A stretch of 64,000 bases of DNA. Origin: Lysinibacillus sphaericus. GTDB lineage: Bacteria > Bacillota > Bacilli > Bacillales_A > Planococcaceae. Location: contig NZ_CP015224.1 in the NCBI RefSeq assembly GCF_001629735.1, positions 3,534,001 to 3,598,000 on the forward strand. The letters are read 5' to 3'. Position numbers and translations under genes: made by a program. The stretch's first letter is position 1. The number at the start of each line of letters is the position of its first letter. Below, in pieces: positions 1-8,801 of the stretch. The notes beneath the pieces are model-generated. The model ran no database searches and was not told the origin of the DNA. It worked only from the letters and a program-made list of their open reading frames with translations.

Positions 1-27
1 TATGTAACACAAAAGGGGATAATATAA

Positions 28-150
28 ATGTGGATCATTACCGTATTTGAAGAAAACACGTATCGTATGTTTGAATATACTTCTAAAAGTGAAGCAACCA
101 TTGCATTAAATACATTTAAACAAACAGCTTTATTGTCTTATACCAAGTAA
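28..150 (+). CDS. Small hypothetical protein (40 aa)
   Basis: An ATG at 28 follows a good AAAAGGGG ribosome binding site at 11-18. The reading frame encodes 40 residues beginning MWIITVFEENTYRMFEY and is closed by a rho-independent terminator directly downstream. It has no signal peptide, membrane segment or motif I recognise. The aromatic, charged, soluble sequence resembles small conserved Bacillaceae proteins near yunC, but its function is unknown. The clean RBS and dedicated terminator make a real gene likely. Confidence 0.65.
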   Translation: MWIITVFEENTYRMFEYTSKSEATIALNTFKQTALLSYTK

Positions 151-155
151 ATGCT

Positions 156-194
156 AAAAGGAATCTATTCGCCAAGAGTAGATTCCTTTTATTT
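156..194 (+). terminator. Rho-independent terminator after the 40-aa gene
   Basis: A 12-bp perfect stem (156-167 with 179-190, arms AAAAGGAATCTA/TAGATTCCTTTT) lies 5 bases past the stop codon and runs into a T-rich tail. Confidence 0.8.
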
Positions 195-298
195 TGATAT
201 TGGACTTCTTTTCTTTACTATTAAAAGATTTTTTATTAGAAATGTCGAACACCTTGCTAGTTATCGCCATATGTATATAGAGAAAAGGAGTGATTTCA

Positions 299-601
299 AT
301 GGTGACAATTGAACCTATCATGATTAAGGGGCATTTCTTTACTGCAGTAGTTGTTCAATTACCTAAAACAACACTATTAACCATTTCCAATAATACAGGC
401 TACATTATGTGCGGCGCATTAGATGTAGGTCTTTTAAATAGTCGCTTAGTGGATCGAAAAATCATTGCTGGTCGGGCAGTTGGTGTAAAAACGATTGATG
501 AGTTATTAACAGCCCCGTTAGAATCCGTGACTTATGAAGCCGAGCAACTTGGCATTACAGAAGGTATGAGTGGTGTCGAGGCACTTTTAAAAATGATTTA
601 A
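299..601 (+). CDS. yunC: YunC-family protein (DUF1805)
   Basis: 100 residues. The ATG at 299 is preferred over the in-frame GTG at 290 because AAAGGAG (284-290) ends 8 bases before it. The sequence is closely colinear with Bacillus YunC/DUF1805: an N-terminal PIMIKGHFFTAV-like strand, the GYIMCGALDVGLLN segment, AGRAVGVKTIDELL, and a C-terminal GMSGVEALLKMI. It is a small soluble protein of unknown biochemical role. A hairpin terminator follows at once, so it is probably monocistronic. Confidence 0.9.
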   Translation: MVTIEPIMIKGHFFTAVVVQLPKTTLLTISNNTGYIMCGALDVGLLNSRLVDRKIIAGRAVGVKTIDELLTAPLESVTYEAEQLGITEGMSGVEALLKMI

Positions 602-608
602 TGTGTAC

Positions 609-658
609 AAAAGCGTCAGTTTTAGAACGAATAACTAGACGCTTTTCCTTTTTTTAAC
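609..658 (+). terminator. Terminator after yunC
   Basis: AAAAGCGTC at 609-617 pairs with GACGCTTTT at 638-646 (with AGTT/AACT inside), followed by CC and a T run. Confidence 0.8.
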
Positions 659-722
659 GCAGCATCGGTTGAATAAGCAAACTCCTACTTCCCCATACTG
701 TGGGACAAAGGAGCGTGTTGTC

Positions 723-1346
723 ATGAATAGTAATAAGCATTTTAAAATACATGTAACTTTTCTTGCCATCACTTTAATTGTTTTGATCTGGTCTGTTATT
801 AAACCATCTTCCTACTTAGATTGGCTGGCTGAAGTTAGCCCAGGAATAGTTGCGATTATTATTGTAGTTTGTATCTATCCTAAATTTCGATTCACAACCA
901 TTTCTTACTCAATCATTGCCTTATTATCGATTCTAACATTTATTGGTGGGCATTATACGTATTCGGAGGTGCCACTATTTAATTGGATAAAAGAAGAATT
1001 TAATTTGCACCGTAATAATTACGATCGCTTCGGACATTTTTTAAAAGGCTTGCTGGCGATTGTTATAAGGGAAATTTTAATTCGAAAAACGCCTCTTACA
1101 AAAGGCGCTTGGCTATCGTTCATTTCCATTAGTATTTTACTTGCGATTGCTGCATTTTATGAAATCATTGAATGGTTAAGCACCCGAATCTCCAAGGGCA
1201 GTAAAGGGGCCAAAGACTTTTTAGGGATGCAGGGAGATCGTTGGGACGCTCAATGGGACATGTCTTTAGCGTTGCTAGGTTCTATTATTACCTTGCTTTT
1301 ATTGACAAAGCTCCATGATAAATATTTAAAGAGATTAAACAAATAA
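723..1346 (+). CDS. DUF2238 family integral membrane protein (YjdF-like)
   Basis: 207 residues. The ATG at 723 lies 9 bases after AAAGGAG (707-713). The frame is open further upstream, but without a ribosome site. It shows about five or six hydrophobic helices and the family signature of charged loop residues: YDRFGHFLKG in the middle, FYEIIEW, and GMQGDRWDAQWDM near the C-terminus. These Asp/His/Glu/Trp clusters inside membrane helices mark DUF2238/YjdF inner-membrane proteins. No reaction is established for the family. The next gene starts 54 bases downstream with its own ribosome site. Confidence 0.85.
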   Translation: MNSNKHFKIHVTFLAITLIVLIWSVIKPSSYLDWLAEVSPGIVAIIIVVCIYPKFRFTTISYSIIALLSILTFIGGHYTYSEVPLFNWIKEEFNLHRNNYDRFGHFLKGLLAIVIREILIRKTPLTKGAWLSFISISILLAIAAFYEIIEWLSTRISKGSKGAKDFLGMQGDRWDAQWDMSLALLGSIITLLLLTKLHDKYLKRLNK

Positions 1347-1400
1347 AATCATTTTTTGCATACTATGATGAATAAAAAATCTTATGAAAGGTGGTATTGT

Positions 1401-2045
1401 ATGTACTATGCTCAGCTCCATCATCAGGCATCCATTCCCCCACGTGTTATAACTGTAAGGGGCGATGGGCAGGTAAAGGCTAAGCCAAGCTCCATTCAAC
1501 TTCAAATAGAAGTTCAAACGCGAGGCCAAAATGTACAAGAGCCACAGCAGGAGAATGCGGCAACTATGAATCGAGTTATTCAATCCACTACAGCCCTTGG
1601 CATTCCAAGCGAACAAATTCAAACAGCTGCCTATACAATTACCCCACTTTATCATTTTGAAGACGGCCAACAAATCTTTAATGGTTATGAAGTAACTAAT
1701 GCCATTACCGTCCATGTATCAAATCCTGAACGTATTGGCTTAATCATTGATACAGCAGTAGATAATGGGGCAAATCGTATCACAAACATTCAATTCAAAG
1801 TTGACCATGTAGATGCCTATTATCAGCAAGCATTGAGTTTAGCGCTGCATAATGCTCAGGCAAAGGCGAAAACCATTGCTGAAACGATGCATTTACCTTT
1901 GCAACTACTCCCCACTGAAATTGTGGAAGAACAAGTTAATACGCCTATTCTATATCGCTCAATGGCAATTTCCTCCGATATGACACCTATTGAACAAGGG
2001 CAAATCGACATAAATGCCTCTGTCCGTGTGAACTTTCAATATTGA
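1401..2045 (+). CDS. SIMPL domain (DUF541, YggE-like) protein
   Basis: 214 residues. The start ATG at 1401 has GAAAGGTGG upstream. Residues about 15-210 form a SIMPL/DUF541 domain: VITVRGDGQVKAKPS at the N-terminus, the central QTAAYTITPLYHFEDGQQIFNGYEVTNAI region, and INASVRVNFQY at the end. No signal peptide is visible, unlike E. coli YggE, so it is probably cytoplasmic or released by another route. SIMPL proteins are linked loosely to oxidative or envelope stress, and no enzyme activity is known. Confidence 0.85.
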   Translation: MYYAQLHHQASIPPRVITVRGDGQVKAKPSSIQLQIEVQTRGQNVQEPQQENAATMNRVIQSTTALGIPSEQIQTAAYTITPLYHFEDGQQIFNGYEVTNAITVHVSNPERIGLIIDTAVDNGANRITNIQFKVDHVDAYYQQALSLALHNAQAKAKTIAETMHLPLQLLPTEIVEEQVNTPILYRSMAISSDMTPIEQGQIDINASVRVNFQY

Positions 2046-2085
2046 ACGATTTGAGCCTTCAGCGAAGCAACGGCAGAAGGCTTTC

Positions 2086-2631
2086 CTACTGTGGATTCCA
2101 TACCCGTTCTATTACGATGTTATTGTGCTTTACCTGTAATACAAAAACATCTGGATTACTTAAATCTTTCCAACATTGAAAATCAATATCTTTATTATAA
2201 TGTTTCAATAATAAGGTGATGATATTGCCATGACTCACTAGTAAGGTATTTTCAACATTTCGAGCAACAGCCTCCTCTACAACATTCACAATGCGGTCCA
2301 TTGCTTCTTTGCTGGATTCTCCCCCATCAAATGATAAGTCCATATCCATAAATGTTGCCTGTAATTTTTCGTACCAATCTGGCAAATCTTTTGTACTTAA
2401 AAGTCGTTCAGACAATCGATGATCTATTTCAATTTGAATACCCTTTTCTTTACTGATAGCTTCAATGGATTGGACTGCGCGTAAAAAGGGGCTTGAGAGA
2501 ATTCGATGAATGGTAGTATCTTTGAAAAAATCAGCTAAGCTATCTGCTTGCCTCATGCCTGTCTGTGTTAAAGGGGCGTCAGGTGATTGCCCTTGTGCAA
2601 GACAATGTCTAATGACATAGATATTACTCAT
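2086..2631 (-). CDS. Histidine phosphatase family protein
   Basis: 181 residues. The start at 2631 was chosen because GAGAGG lies just upstream and the IYVIRHC phosphohistidine motif follows within ten residues. The frame is open back to 2697, but without a ribosome site. The fold markers are RHC (normally RHG), LTQTGMRQADSLADFF, the ILSSPFLRAVQS motif and the second catalytic LLVSHGNIITLL. The RHG-to-RHC change keeps the catalytic His and occurs in some members. Likely a cobC/GpmB-type phosphatase of unknown substrate. It sits directly behind the DMT transporter pair. Confidence 0.85.
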   Translation of the reverse strand: MSNIYVIRHCLAQGQSPDAPLTQTGMRQADSLADFFKDTTIHRILSSPFLRAVQSIEAISKEKGIQIEIDHRLSERLLSTKDLPDWYEKLQATFMDMDLSFDGGESSKEAMDRIVNVVEEAVARNVENTLLVSHGNIITLLLKHYNKDIDFQCWKDLSNPDVFVLQVKHNNIVIERVWNPQ

Positions 2632-2696
2632 AAATGCCTCTCGTCTTGAAAAAGTAGTTTTATTAGAATAGTACGTCATTAAATAATCCCAAATCA

Positions 2697-3575
2697 TTAA
2701 TTTTCATCATTTGTCTTTTTATAAACAACCCGCTCTTTAGATAATAGCAGGGCACAAAGGATAATACATATGCCTACGAATTGTCTGATTTCCAATGTCT
2801 CTTTTAGTATAAAATAACCCAATAGTACACCTACTACAGGAACTACATAATTACTAAGAGATGCAAATAAGGCACCCTCTTTTTTTATCAATAAATTATA
2901 AAGCATGTAAACAATCCCCGAATGGAAAATCCCCAAAATGGTTACGGCAACAATCTGTATGCCACTCATATTTAGTTGGAATGGCTGTTCAAAGATCATC
3001 GCCATTGGTAATAAAATGACCGTGGCTATTCCTAAAACATTTCGCATATGTACGATAGGTGAGCCAGCCCCCAGCTTTTCCATTAATATTAATGATCGTG
3101 CAAAGCTCATTGCGGCCAAGAGCAGTAATGCATTGCCAAATACTGTACTTGAACCGTCCATCTCTTGTGTTGGCCATGAAAGAATACTGATTCCCACGAG
3201 ACCTAATAAAATGCTAATGAGTTGGAACTTACTAACCTTTTTCTTAAAGAAAAAAACGACAAAAATTAACGTGATTATGGGAACCATAGCTATTACCATA
3301 GATGCATTACTACTGCTAACATATTTTTGACCTTGTGCAATCAGGACAAATGGAATTACTACTTCAAAAATGGCGATTGCCCAATAGTATTTACTATTCA
3401 CCTGATTGCTGTCCTTTTTCAAAAATATGCTAATGACACTTAAACAAATGGCACCTATTAGCGCTTTCAACAACGATAAGGTTATTGCACCAACATCATT
3501 TGTCACTAGCGCTACAAAGAAAAATTGAGACCCCCATATACAGCTTATTAATAATAAGAGGCTATATTTGCTCAT
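2697..3575 (-). CDS. EamA/DMT-family transporter (second of pair)
   Basis: 292 residues with about ten hydrophobic helices in two repeated EamA halves. It starts MSKYSLLLLISCIWGSQFFF, and the second half begins near residue 150. Its 5' end overlaps the preceding DMT gene by 14 bases, so the two are translationally coupled and may act as a pair. DMT proteins export amino acids, nucleosides or small metabolites, and the substrate cannot be told here. The divergent MocR regulator probably controls the pair. Confidence 0.88.
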   Translation of the reverse strand: MSKYSLLLLISCIWGSQFFFVALVTNDVGAITLSLLKALIGAICLSVISIFLKKDSNQVNSKYYWAIAIFEVVIPFVLIAQGQKYVSSSNASMVIAMVPIITLIFVVFFFKKKVSKFQLISILLGLVGISILSWPTQEMDGSSTVFGNALLLLAAMSFARSLILMEKLGAGSPIVHMRNVLGIATVILLPMAMIFEQPFQLNMSGIQIVAVTILGIFHSGIVYMLYNLLIKKEGALFASLSNYVVPVVGVLLGYFILKETLEIRQFVGICIILCALLLSKERVVYKKTNDEN

Positions 3576-4485
3576 TTTTCGCTACCCTCTTCATGCCGAA
3601 ATAATTTGTTCCTATAACCCCCATAACAATCATGACTCCCCCGATTAAATGGTACTTCTGGAAGGTTTCATGTAAAAATAAAACACCCGCAAATATAGTA
3701 ATAAGCGTAGCCAAATTACTAAAAACACTCATTTTAGAGGCCTCTAATATAGATAGAGCATAATTTGATAAATAAGACGTGCCTAGCGAGGATAATAGGC
3801 CTAAATATAAAATGGCAATGATAAAGTCAACATGTAGAAATGGCTTATAAAAATCATGGATGGTGCCCTTCATCACATGATCTCCTATAGCTATCCCATT
3901 AAAAATAACAAATCCACATAACGTCATGACATAGGTTAATGTCAGTAAAGAATATTGCTTTGTAAGCCTTCTTGCAAAGACGTTATAAATTGATGCTGCA
4001 AAAGCTGAAAGCAAAATAAATCCGCTGCCAAAAATATTTCCAGTAGTAGCATTTGCCCCATTCATCATTAGCATATAAATCACACCAAGTACAGAAATCG
4101 AGATAGCAACATACTGTCCCCATGTAGCTTTTTCCTTTAACAATAAACTTGCTAGTGCTAATGTAAAAATAGGGATTGTTGCTTGAATAATTCCAGCTTC
4201 TGAGGATGAAATTCTAGCAAGCCCAAGCACTTGAAACGTGAAAAAAACTATAGGGTACAATAGGGCTAAAGGTAAAATTTTTAATAAATCCTGTTTTTTT
4301 ATTGTTAGCTTATTTTTCGTAAATACTAGTAAAATAACAATGCCGATGAAAGCAACTGTAAAGCGGTGAGCTAATGTATCAATAGGGCTCGCCACCGACA
4401 AAGTAAGTTTCACACATAGGAATGAAAGTCCAATAACAAATGCATACGAAATTGCTGCTATATAGGCTTTTCTTTTTTCTAACAT
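3562..4485 (-). CDS. EamA/DMT-family transporter (first of pair)
   Basis: 307 residues from ATG 4485, which has AAGGAG nine bases upstream. An in-frame ATG at 4509 lacks a good ribosome site. It has ten predicted helices in two EamA repeats (FAFVIGLSFLCVK, ARISSSEAGIIQATIPIF). It overlaps the second DMT gene and is divergent from a MocR-type regulator. Vitamin B6-linked MocR regulators often control neighbouring exporters of amino acids or amines, so metabolite efflux is the likeliest role. That link is inference. Confidence 0.88.
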   Translation of the reverse strand: MLEKRKAYIAAISYAFVIGLSFLCVKLTLSVASPIDTLAHRFTVAFIGIVILLVFTKNKLTIKKQDLLKILPLALLYPIVFFTFQVLGLARISSSEAGIIQATIPIFTLALASLLLKEKATWGQYVAISISVLGVIYMLMMNGANATTGNIFGSGFILLSAFAASIYNVFARRLTKQYSLLTLTYVMTLCGFVIFNGIAIGDHVMKGTIHDFYKPFLHVDFIIAILYLGLLSSLGTSYLSNYALSILEASKMSVFSNLATLITIFAGVLFLHETFQKYHLIGGVMIVMGVIGTNYFGMKRVAKNEQI

Positions 4486-4509
4486 ACGATAACGCTCCTT
4501 CTCCATCAT

Positions 4510-4603
4510 TTCCGGCCGGTAATGTTATCGTATAAAAAAGAACACACATTGACGATATGAAAAAAACGCATCTGTACCGATACAGGTGTGCTGGAGGTTA
4601 AAT
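4510..4603. promoter_or_regulatory. Divergent promoter region with two palindromes
   Basis: The 94 bases between the DMT exporters and the MocR gene hold CCGGCCGG at 4512-4519 and the inverted repeat CTGTA-CCGA-TACAG at 4572-4585, just before the MocR ribosome site. The second is a candidate MocR binding site. The base pairing is seen; the function is inferred. Confidence 0.45.
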
Positions 4604-5941
4604 ATGCTTAAATATGAATGGATTTATTCACAGCTTTTGACTCAAATACAAACAGGTACTCTTCAATCAGGGGCAAAGCTCCCTTCAATACGTCAGTTAT
4701 CACTACAATATTCCTGCAGTAAAAGTACTATTTTAACTTCTTTAAAAAAACTTGAGGATCAGCATCTTATCTATGCATTACCGAAAAGCGGCCACTATGT
4801 TGTTGATCATCAATTACCCCTTCAGCCACAGGTTCAAGACCATATAGATTTTGCTACCTCCTCACCTAGCTGGCATGCTTTTCCGTACCAAGACTTTCAA
4901 CATTGCCTCAACAAGGCAATCGATACATACCAAGCAGACCTATTTAGATATGGGACATCACAAGGCTTACCCTCCTTAATAAAAGAGGCAAAAAAACTAT
5001 TAACAAACTATCAAGTGTTCACTAAAGAAGAAAACATTTTTATCACTTCGGGCGTACAACAATCCCTGTCTTTGCTGAGTATTATGCCATTTCCAAATGG
5101 TCGCTCAACAATTTTAGTGGAGCAACCTAGTTATCATTTGTATATGGATTATTTGAAAACCTATGGAATTCCTGCCATCGGCATAAAAAGAACAACAGAT
5201 GGCATTAATTTATATGAGTTAGAGCGCATTTTTAATAGTTATGACATTAAGTTTTTTTACACTATGCCTCGCTTGCACAACCCTCTAGGGACTTCTTATA
5301 GCAAACAGGAGAAAGATATGATTCGTCAACTTGCTTATCAATATCATGTATACATTGTTGAGGATGATTATTTAGCGGATTTCGAGCAAAATTCGAAAAT
5401 AGATCCTATTTATACAGATGATACACAGCAACATGTCATTTATTTAAAAAGTTTCTCTAAAATCATGTTTCCGGGTTTACGTATAGGGCTAGCCGTTTTA
5501 CCAGAGGTCTTCATTCAAACATTTAGGCAATTTAAAAATACAACTGATATTGATAGCTCAATGATCTCCCAGGCAGCCTTAGAGCTTTACTTAAAAAGTG
5601 GTATGTTTGAACGTTATCAAAAGAAGGTCAGCGAGTCTTATGCCATACGTGCTAACAGACTTCAACAATCTATAACAGCCCATTTAGCAAAATTTAAAGC
5701 TTCTAAGGAAATCTGTATGCATAGCCATATTATTCTACCAAGACAGGTCAATATCGATAAGCTTATCCAGCACTTGAAACAAAGCAATATACTTTTAGAT
5801 TCGATTAACCGTAATTATTTAGAGGGATTTTTTCATGAGCGAATGTTGAAATTAAATGTTTCCAATGTGGAAGAGTCAAAAATTGATGTTGGTATAAAGG
5901 AAATTTCATTGTCCCTTAATGATCCTAACAATTACTTTTAA
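4604..5941 (+). CDS. MocR/PdxR-type PLP-dependent transcriptional regulator
   Basis: 445 residues. The ATG at 4604 follows GGAGG (4593-4597). Residues 1-70 are a GntR winged helix (KLPSIRQLSLQYSCSKSTILTSLKKLEDQHLIYALPKSGHYV). Residues about 100-445 are a fold-type I aminotransferase domain with the SFSKIMFPGLRIG lysine motif for PLP and the PRLHNPLGTSYS loop. It is divergent from two DMT exporters and probably senses PLP or an amino compound to control them. Length and domain order are typical of MocR proteins. Confidence 0.9.
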   Translation: MLKYEWIYSQLLTQIQTGTLQSGAKLPSIRQLSLQYSCSKSTILTSLKKLEDQHLIYALPKSGHYVVDHQLPLQPQVQDHIDFATSSPSWHAFPYQDFQHCLNKAIDTYQADLFRYGTSQGLPSLIKEAKKLLTNYQVFTKEENIFITSGVQQSLSLLSIMPFPNGRSTILVEQPSYHLYMDYLKTYGIPAIGIKRTTDGINLYELERIFNSYDIKFFYTMPRLHNPLGTSYSKQEKDMIRQLAYQYHVYIVEDDYLADFEQNSKIDPIYTDDTQQHVIYLKSFSKIMFPGLRIGLAVLPEVFIQTFRQFKNTTDIDSSMISQAALELYLKSGMFERYQKKVSESYAIRANRLQQSITAHLAKFKASKEICMHSHIILPRQVNIDKLIQHLKQSNILLDSINRNYLEGFFHERMLKLNVSNVEESKIDVGIKEISLSLNDPNNYF

Positions 5942-6015
5942 AAAAAGTCATTCATGAAACCTACTTATTTTTCATATATTTAGACATCATAAATTGGTTC
6001 AATAAGGAGGATTCA

Positions 6016-6258
6016 ATGCACTCTGAGAAATTGCGACTAAGGAAAATTCAGCGTCTTGCATATGAAATTATGGATGAGATGCACCAAGAAAAAGACCACA
6101 CGGAAATGCATAAATTAATCTCGATCATTGATAACTTGTCGCGGGCAATTGGTGATTTAACAGATTCGGTGGGTAAGTACTCCTTGGATTACGTAGAGGA
6201 AAAAGTAAACAATGCACATGAACTTTTATTTAATAAAGAAAAGGTCGATGCTTATTAA
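6016..6258 (+). CDS. Hypothetical protein (80 aa, helical)
   Basis: 80 residues preceded by AAGGAGG. The sequence is hydrophilic and looks largely alpha-helical, with no Cys and no membrane segment. I do not recognise the family. It ends 13 bases before a strong bidirectional terminator shared with the convergent DUF1540 gene, so it is probably a stand-alone small gene. Confidence 0.7.
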   Translation: MHSEKLRLRKIQRLAYEIMDEMHQEKDHTEMHKLISIIDNLSRAIGDLTDSVGKYSLDYVEEKVNNAHELLFNKEKVDAY

Positions 6259-6270
6259 TAAAGACAGGGA

Positions 6271-6304
6271 AAAAGGGTAACCATATAAGTGGCTACCCTT
6301 TTTT
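6271..6304. terminator. Bidirectional terminator
   Basis: AAAAGGGTA(A)CC at 6271-6282 pairs with GGCTACCCTTTT ending at 6302. It lies between convergent genes, with an A run on one side and a T run on the other. Confidence 0.85.
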
Positions 6305-6307
6305 GCA

Positions 6308-6466
6308 TTAATGCGTTTCAGGTTCAAAAGTTTTACAGTCAGTTTCCTCACTGTTGGAAGCATGTTGTCCCTTCTGGCTGACAACATAAATTTTTTCTGC
6401 TGTGCATTTGTTTCCAGAATCCCAAAATGTGCAGTTATTGACTTCACAAAGAATTTCTTGTGCCAT
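6308..6466 (-). CDS. DUF1540 small cysteine-rich protein
   Basis: 52 residues starting MAQEILCEVNNCTFWDSGN. The frame is open to 6568, but GAGGAGGTG sits just upstream of ATG 6466, which fixes the start. Four Cys (7, 12, 21, 44) in the pattern C-x4-C-x8-C-x22-C, together with the ETDCKTF C-terminus, identify DUF1540, a small probable metal-binding domain common in spore-formers. The function is unknown. It lies downstream of the AraC gene on the same strand. Confidence 0.88.
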   Translation of the reverse strand: MAQEILCEVNNCTFWDSGNKCTAEKIYVVSQKGQHASNSEETDCKTFEPETH

Positions 6467-6569
6467 CGTTTCACACCTCCTCTTTGTTAGCTTTAACAAA
6501 TTAGAGATAAACAATACGTTGTTCAACAAAGTCCATTCTCGGTTCACACGTGAGTGTAGCGTATCCAAT

Positions 6570-7454
6570 TCACTCCATGCTAAAGTCTAAATTAGCTGGT
6601 TGTTTCGGTAAACGTTCCTGCGAAAGCATATTGGTTGTGGGTACCCAATTGTTGACTTCTTCAAAGCGGAAACCATCTGCCCACACTTTTCCTGAGCCGA
6701 TTAACAACACACCAAAATAAATGGAATCACCTTCCTCGGGTACATCTAGAACAATAGAATAATGATTCCATTCAGTAGTTCCTGTCACAGAGCGCTGATC
6801 CATATTATCAAATTGAATCGTATCACCCGTACCATTATCTATACGCATCCACGCCCCACATTTTGTAGCTTCAGCCGTTTTTAAGTAACATGACATTTTC
6901 AGCCTCTTGCCTTTATAGTCAGCTGCCTGAAATCCTTGCATCATCGTAGCAAATTGCCCATTATTTGCTGATGCATTGGTGGAAAATAATACACCACTGC
7001 GCTTTCCTGAATGAAATACCTTATCATCCGTATGAAATTGATATAATTCTGGATTTGCGCCGCTCAGCATCCATCCCTTAACCTGTTCATTTAATTCCAT
7101 CAACTTTTCCTCCTCCATCATAGCTAATGATTGCATCAATTTTCGGTACTTTCCTGGTGGTAAAGCATACACTTCTTTAAAAGCTCTTGTAAAAGCCTCT
7201 TGAGATTGAAACTGAAATTTAAAGGCAATCGTTATGATTGATGCATTGGAGTATATTAAACAACTGGCAGCCACAGCTAATCGCCGCATCCGAATATATT
7301 CACCAATCGTAAGCCCTGTTTCTTGTTTAAAGATTCGACTTAGATGGAACTTCGAATAGCCCGTAATACTCGGCATAAACTCAAGTTCTATTTCTTCCAT
7401 CAATTGCTCCTCGATATAAGTAATAATCCTTTGTGTTGCCTGACTATACTCCAT
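6570..7454 (-). CDS. AraC-family regulator with C-terminal carbohydrate-binding-like domain
   Basis: 294 residues from ATG 7454 (AGGTGA upstream). The double HTH is at the N-terminus (residues 1-110: FMPSITGYSKFHLSRIFKQETGLTIGEYIRMRR, then FQFQSQEAFTRAFKEVYALPPGKYRK). A linker and a beta-rich domain (about 150-290) follow, with a KRLKMSCYLKT, GAWMRIDNGTGDTI, YFGVLLIGSGKVWADGFRFEEV pattern like galactose-binding/CBM folds. The HTH-first order and the sensing domain resemble solo AraC proteins of Bacillaceae. It follows the esterase-like lipoprotein gene by 68 bases and may belong to the same transcript. Confidence 0.85.
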   Translation of the reverse strand: MEYSQATQRIITYIEEQLMEEIELEFMPSITGYSKFHLSRIFKQETGLTIGEYIRMRRLAVAASCLIYSNASIITIAFKFQFQSQEAFTRAFKEVYALPPGKYRKLMQSLAMMEEEKLMELNEQVKGWMLSGANPELYQFHTDDKVFHSGKRSGVLFSTNASANNGQFATMMQGFQAADYKGKRLKMSCYLKTAEATKCGAWMRIDNGTGDTIQFDNMDQRSVTGTTEWNHYSIVLDVPEEGDSIYFGVLLIGSGKVWADGFRFEEVNNWVPTTNMLSQERLPKQPANLDFSME

Positions 7455-7522
7455 ATTTCTCACCTCACTTTTATCATAATGGAGAAGAACAAAGATTTTT
7501 TGATGGAGATTGCTATATTTAA

Positions 7523-8782
7523 CTAATCGGTTACTTTGGTTGGTGTCGCTTCCTGCACAATTATTAGACCATCATATGCGTCTGCTGGTGTCATTTTAAT
7601 GGTATAGAGCATTTTTGTAAGCTTATACCAAGGACGAAAATCATCGCCTATATTGCCCATTCTTTGCTCCTTTGTAAGGATATTAGATAGCTGTTCTGAT
7701 TGACTAGCATTTTCAAAATCCACATAAAAGATGTTGTCATGGATATCACTAAAGGCATCCACTAGAGCGTTATGATGTTCTATCGTATACTCCTTACGTT
7801 CACCAGACCCATTCGGTGCTTGGAATGTATTTGTCACAAAATCCGTACCAATGGCAAAGTACTGATCTTTATAGTACTCATTTAAATATTGTCCCATCGA
7901 CTTATAACCTGCCATTGTAGCAGACGTTTTATCTATATGGCCATTATGACCAGACATCAATACTTTATCATGGCCCTTCGTCGTCTCGAAATCAACAATC
8001 CATTGTAAATTTTGAGCTAAGTATTCATCACGTAAATTCATGTAATTACCATCGTTTAAAAACAATTGCGTACGTTGCTTTAAAATTTGTGCATATTGCG
8101 CCGCAAAAGAGAAGGCATCCTTTGATGACTTTTTCTCATAGGCTTCCTTGTTTGATTGTAAATCTTTGATGATGGCATCAATTGTTTTATCTAGCTCTAC
8201 TAACTGGCTATTCGATAAATCTCTCATTGTTTTGTTGGACACATGTTCAAGCTGAGCCGTATATTGCTTAGCTGTTTCAGCATCGACATCCCCATAATAA
8301 TCAAGTAAGCCCTTTTTGCTATCATCATAGCGCTGCATATCATTACCATAAAAATAAATTTTATCTTCTTCCTTGACTGTTAGGTTATAGTCATGCATCC
8401 ATTGCACAAAGTCCACCATTTGTTCAGTTTGATAAATGCCGTAATCCAGTGCTTTAATAGCATCTTGCGCCGTGCCAACACTATTGACAATAAATTGATT
8501 TATTTGTTGGGCTCCTCCAAAATCCCCCTCTAAAACAAAGACACGAACATTTTCATTCTTCATCATTGCTTCAAATAGATCCTTTTTTAAGGCTTGGAAT
8601 TCCACATTTCCGTGTGTTGCCTCTCCAAAGCCAATAACTTTTACATCATCAGGTATAGTAATATCTTTTATTTCACTACTATATTGAGAGGCATCTTTGA
8701 CAGCCGCCCCCTGTCCACAGCCAGCTAAAACTGCTAGTAGTATACATGTAGTTAATATTCTCAAACTTCGTTTCATTTTCAT
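7523..8782 (-). CDS. Erythromycin-esterase-family lipoprotein
   Basis: 419 residues from ATG 8782, chosen because AAAGGGGAG precedes it and a lipoprotein signal peptide follows at once (LAVLAGC, lipid-modified Cys22). The rest is an Ere/succinoglycan-type domain with the conserved GEATHG near the start, LEGDFGG, and SGHNGHI (His pair). Family members hydrolyse macrolide lactones or have unknown hydrolase roles, so the name does not prove macrolide activity. It starts 19 bases after the last ABC permease gene, so it is probably an extracytoplasmic accessory of that transporter. Confidence 0.88.
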   Translation of the reverse strand: MKMKRSLRILTTCILLAVLAGCGQGAAVKDASQYSSEIKDITIPDDVKVIGFGEATHGNVEFQALKKDLFEAMMKNENVRVFVLEGDFGGAQQINQFIVNSVGTAQDAIKALDYGIYQTEQMVDFVQWMHDYNLTVKEEDKIYFYGNDMQRYDDSKKGLLDYYGDVDAETAKQYTAQLEHVSNKTMRDLSNSQLVELDKTIDAIIKDLQSNKEAYEKKSSKDAFSFAAQYAQILKQRTQLFLNDGNYMNLRDEYLAQNLQWIVDFETTKGHDKVLMSGHNGHIDKTSATMAGYKSMGQYLNEYYKDQYFAIGTDFVTNTFQAPNGSGERKEYTIEHHNALVDAFSDIHDNIFYVDFENASQSEQLSNILTKEQRMGNIGDDFRPWYKLTKMLYTIKMTPADAYDGLIIVQEATPTKVTD

Positions 8783-8801
8783 GTCAATTCTCCCCTTTAG
8801 G

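Noticed and set aside
1335..1715. 126-codon minus-strand frame opposite the SIMPL gene
   Set aside because: Composition is unlike a real protein and the opposite strand encodes a recognisable domain.
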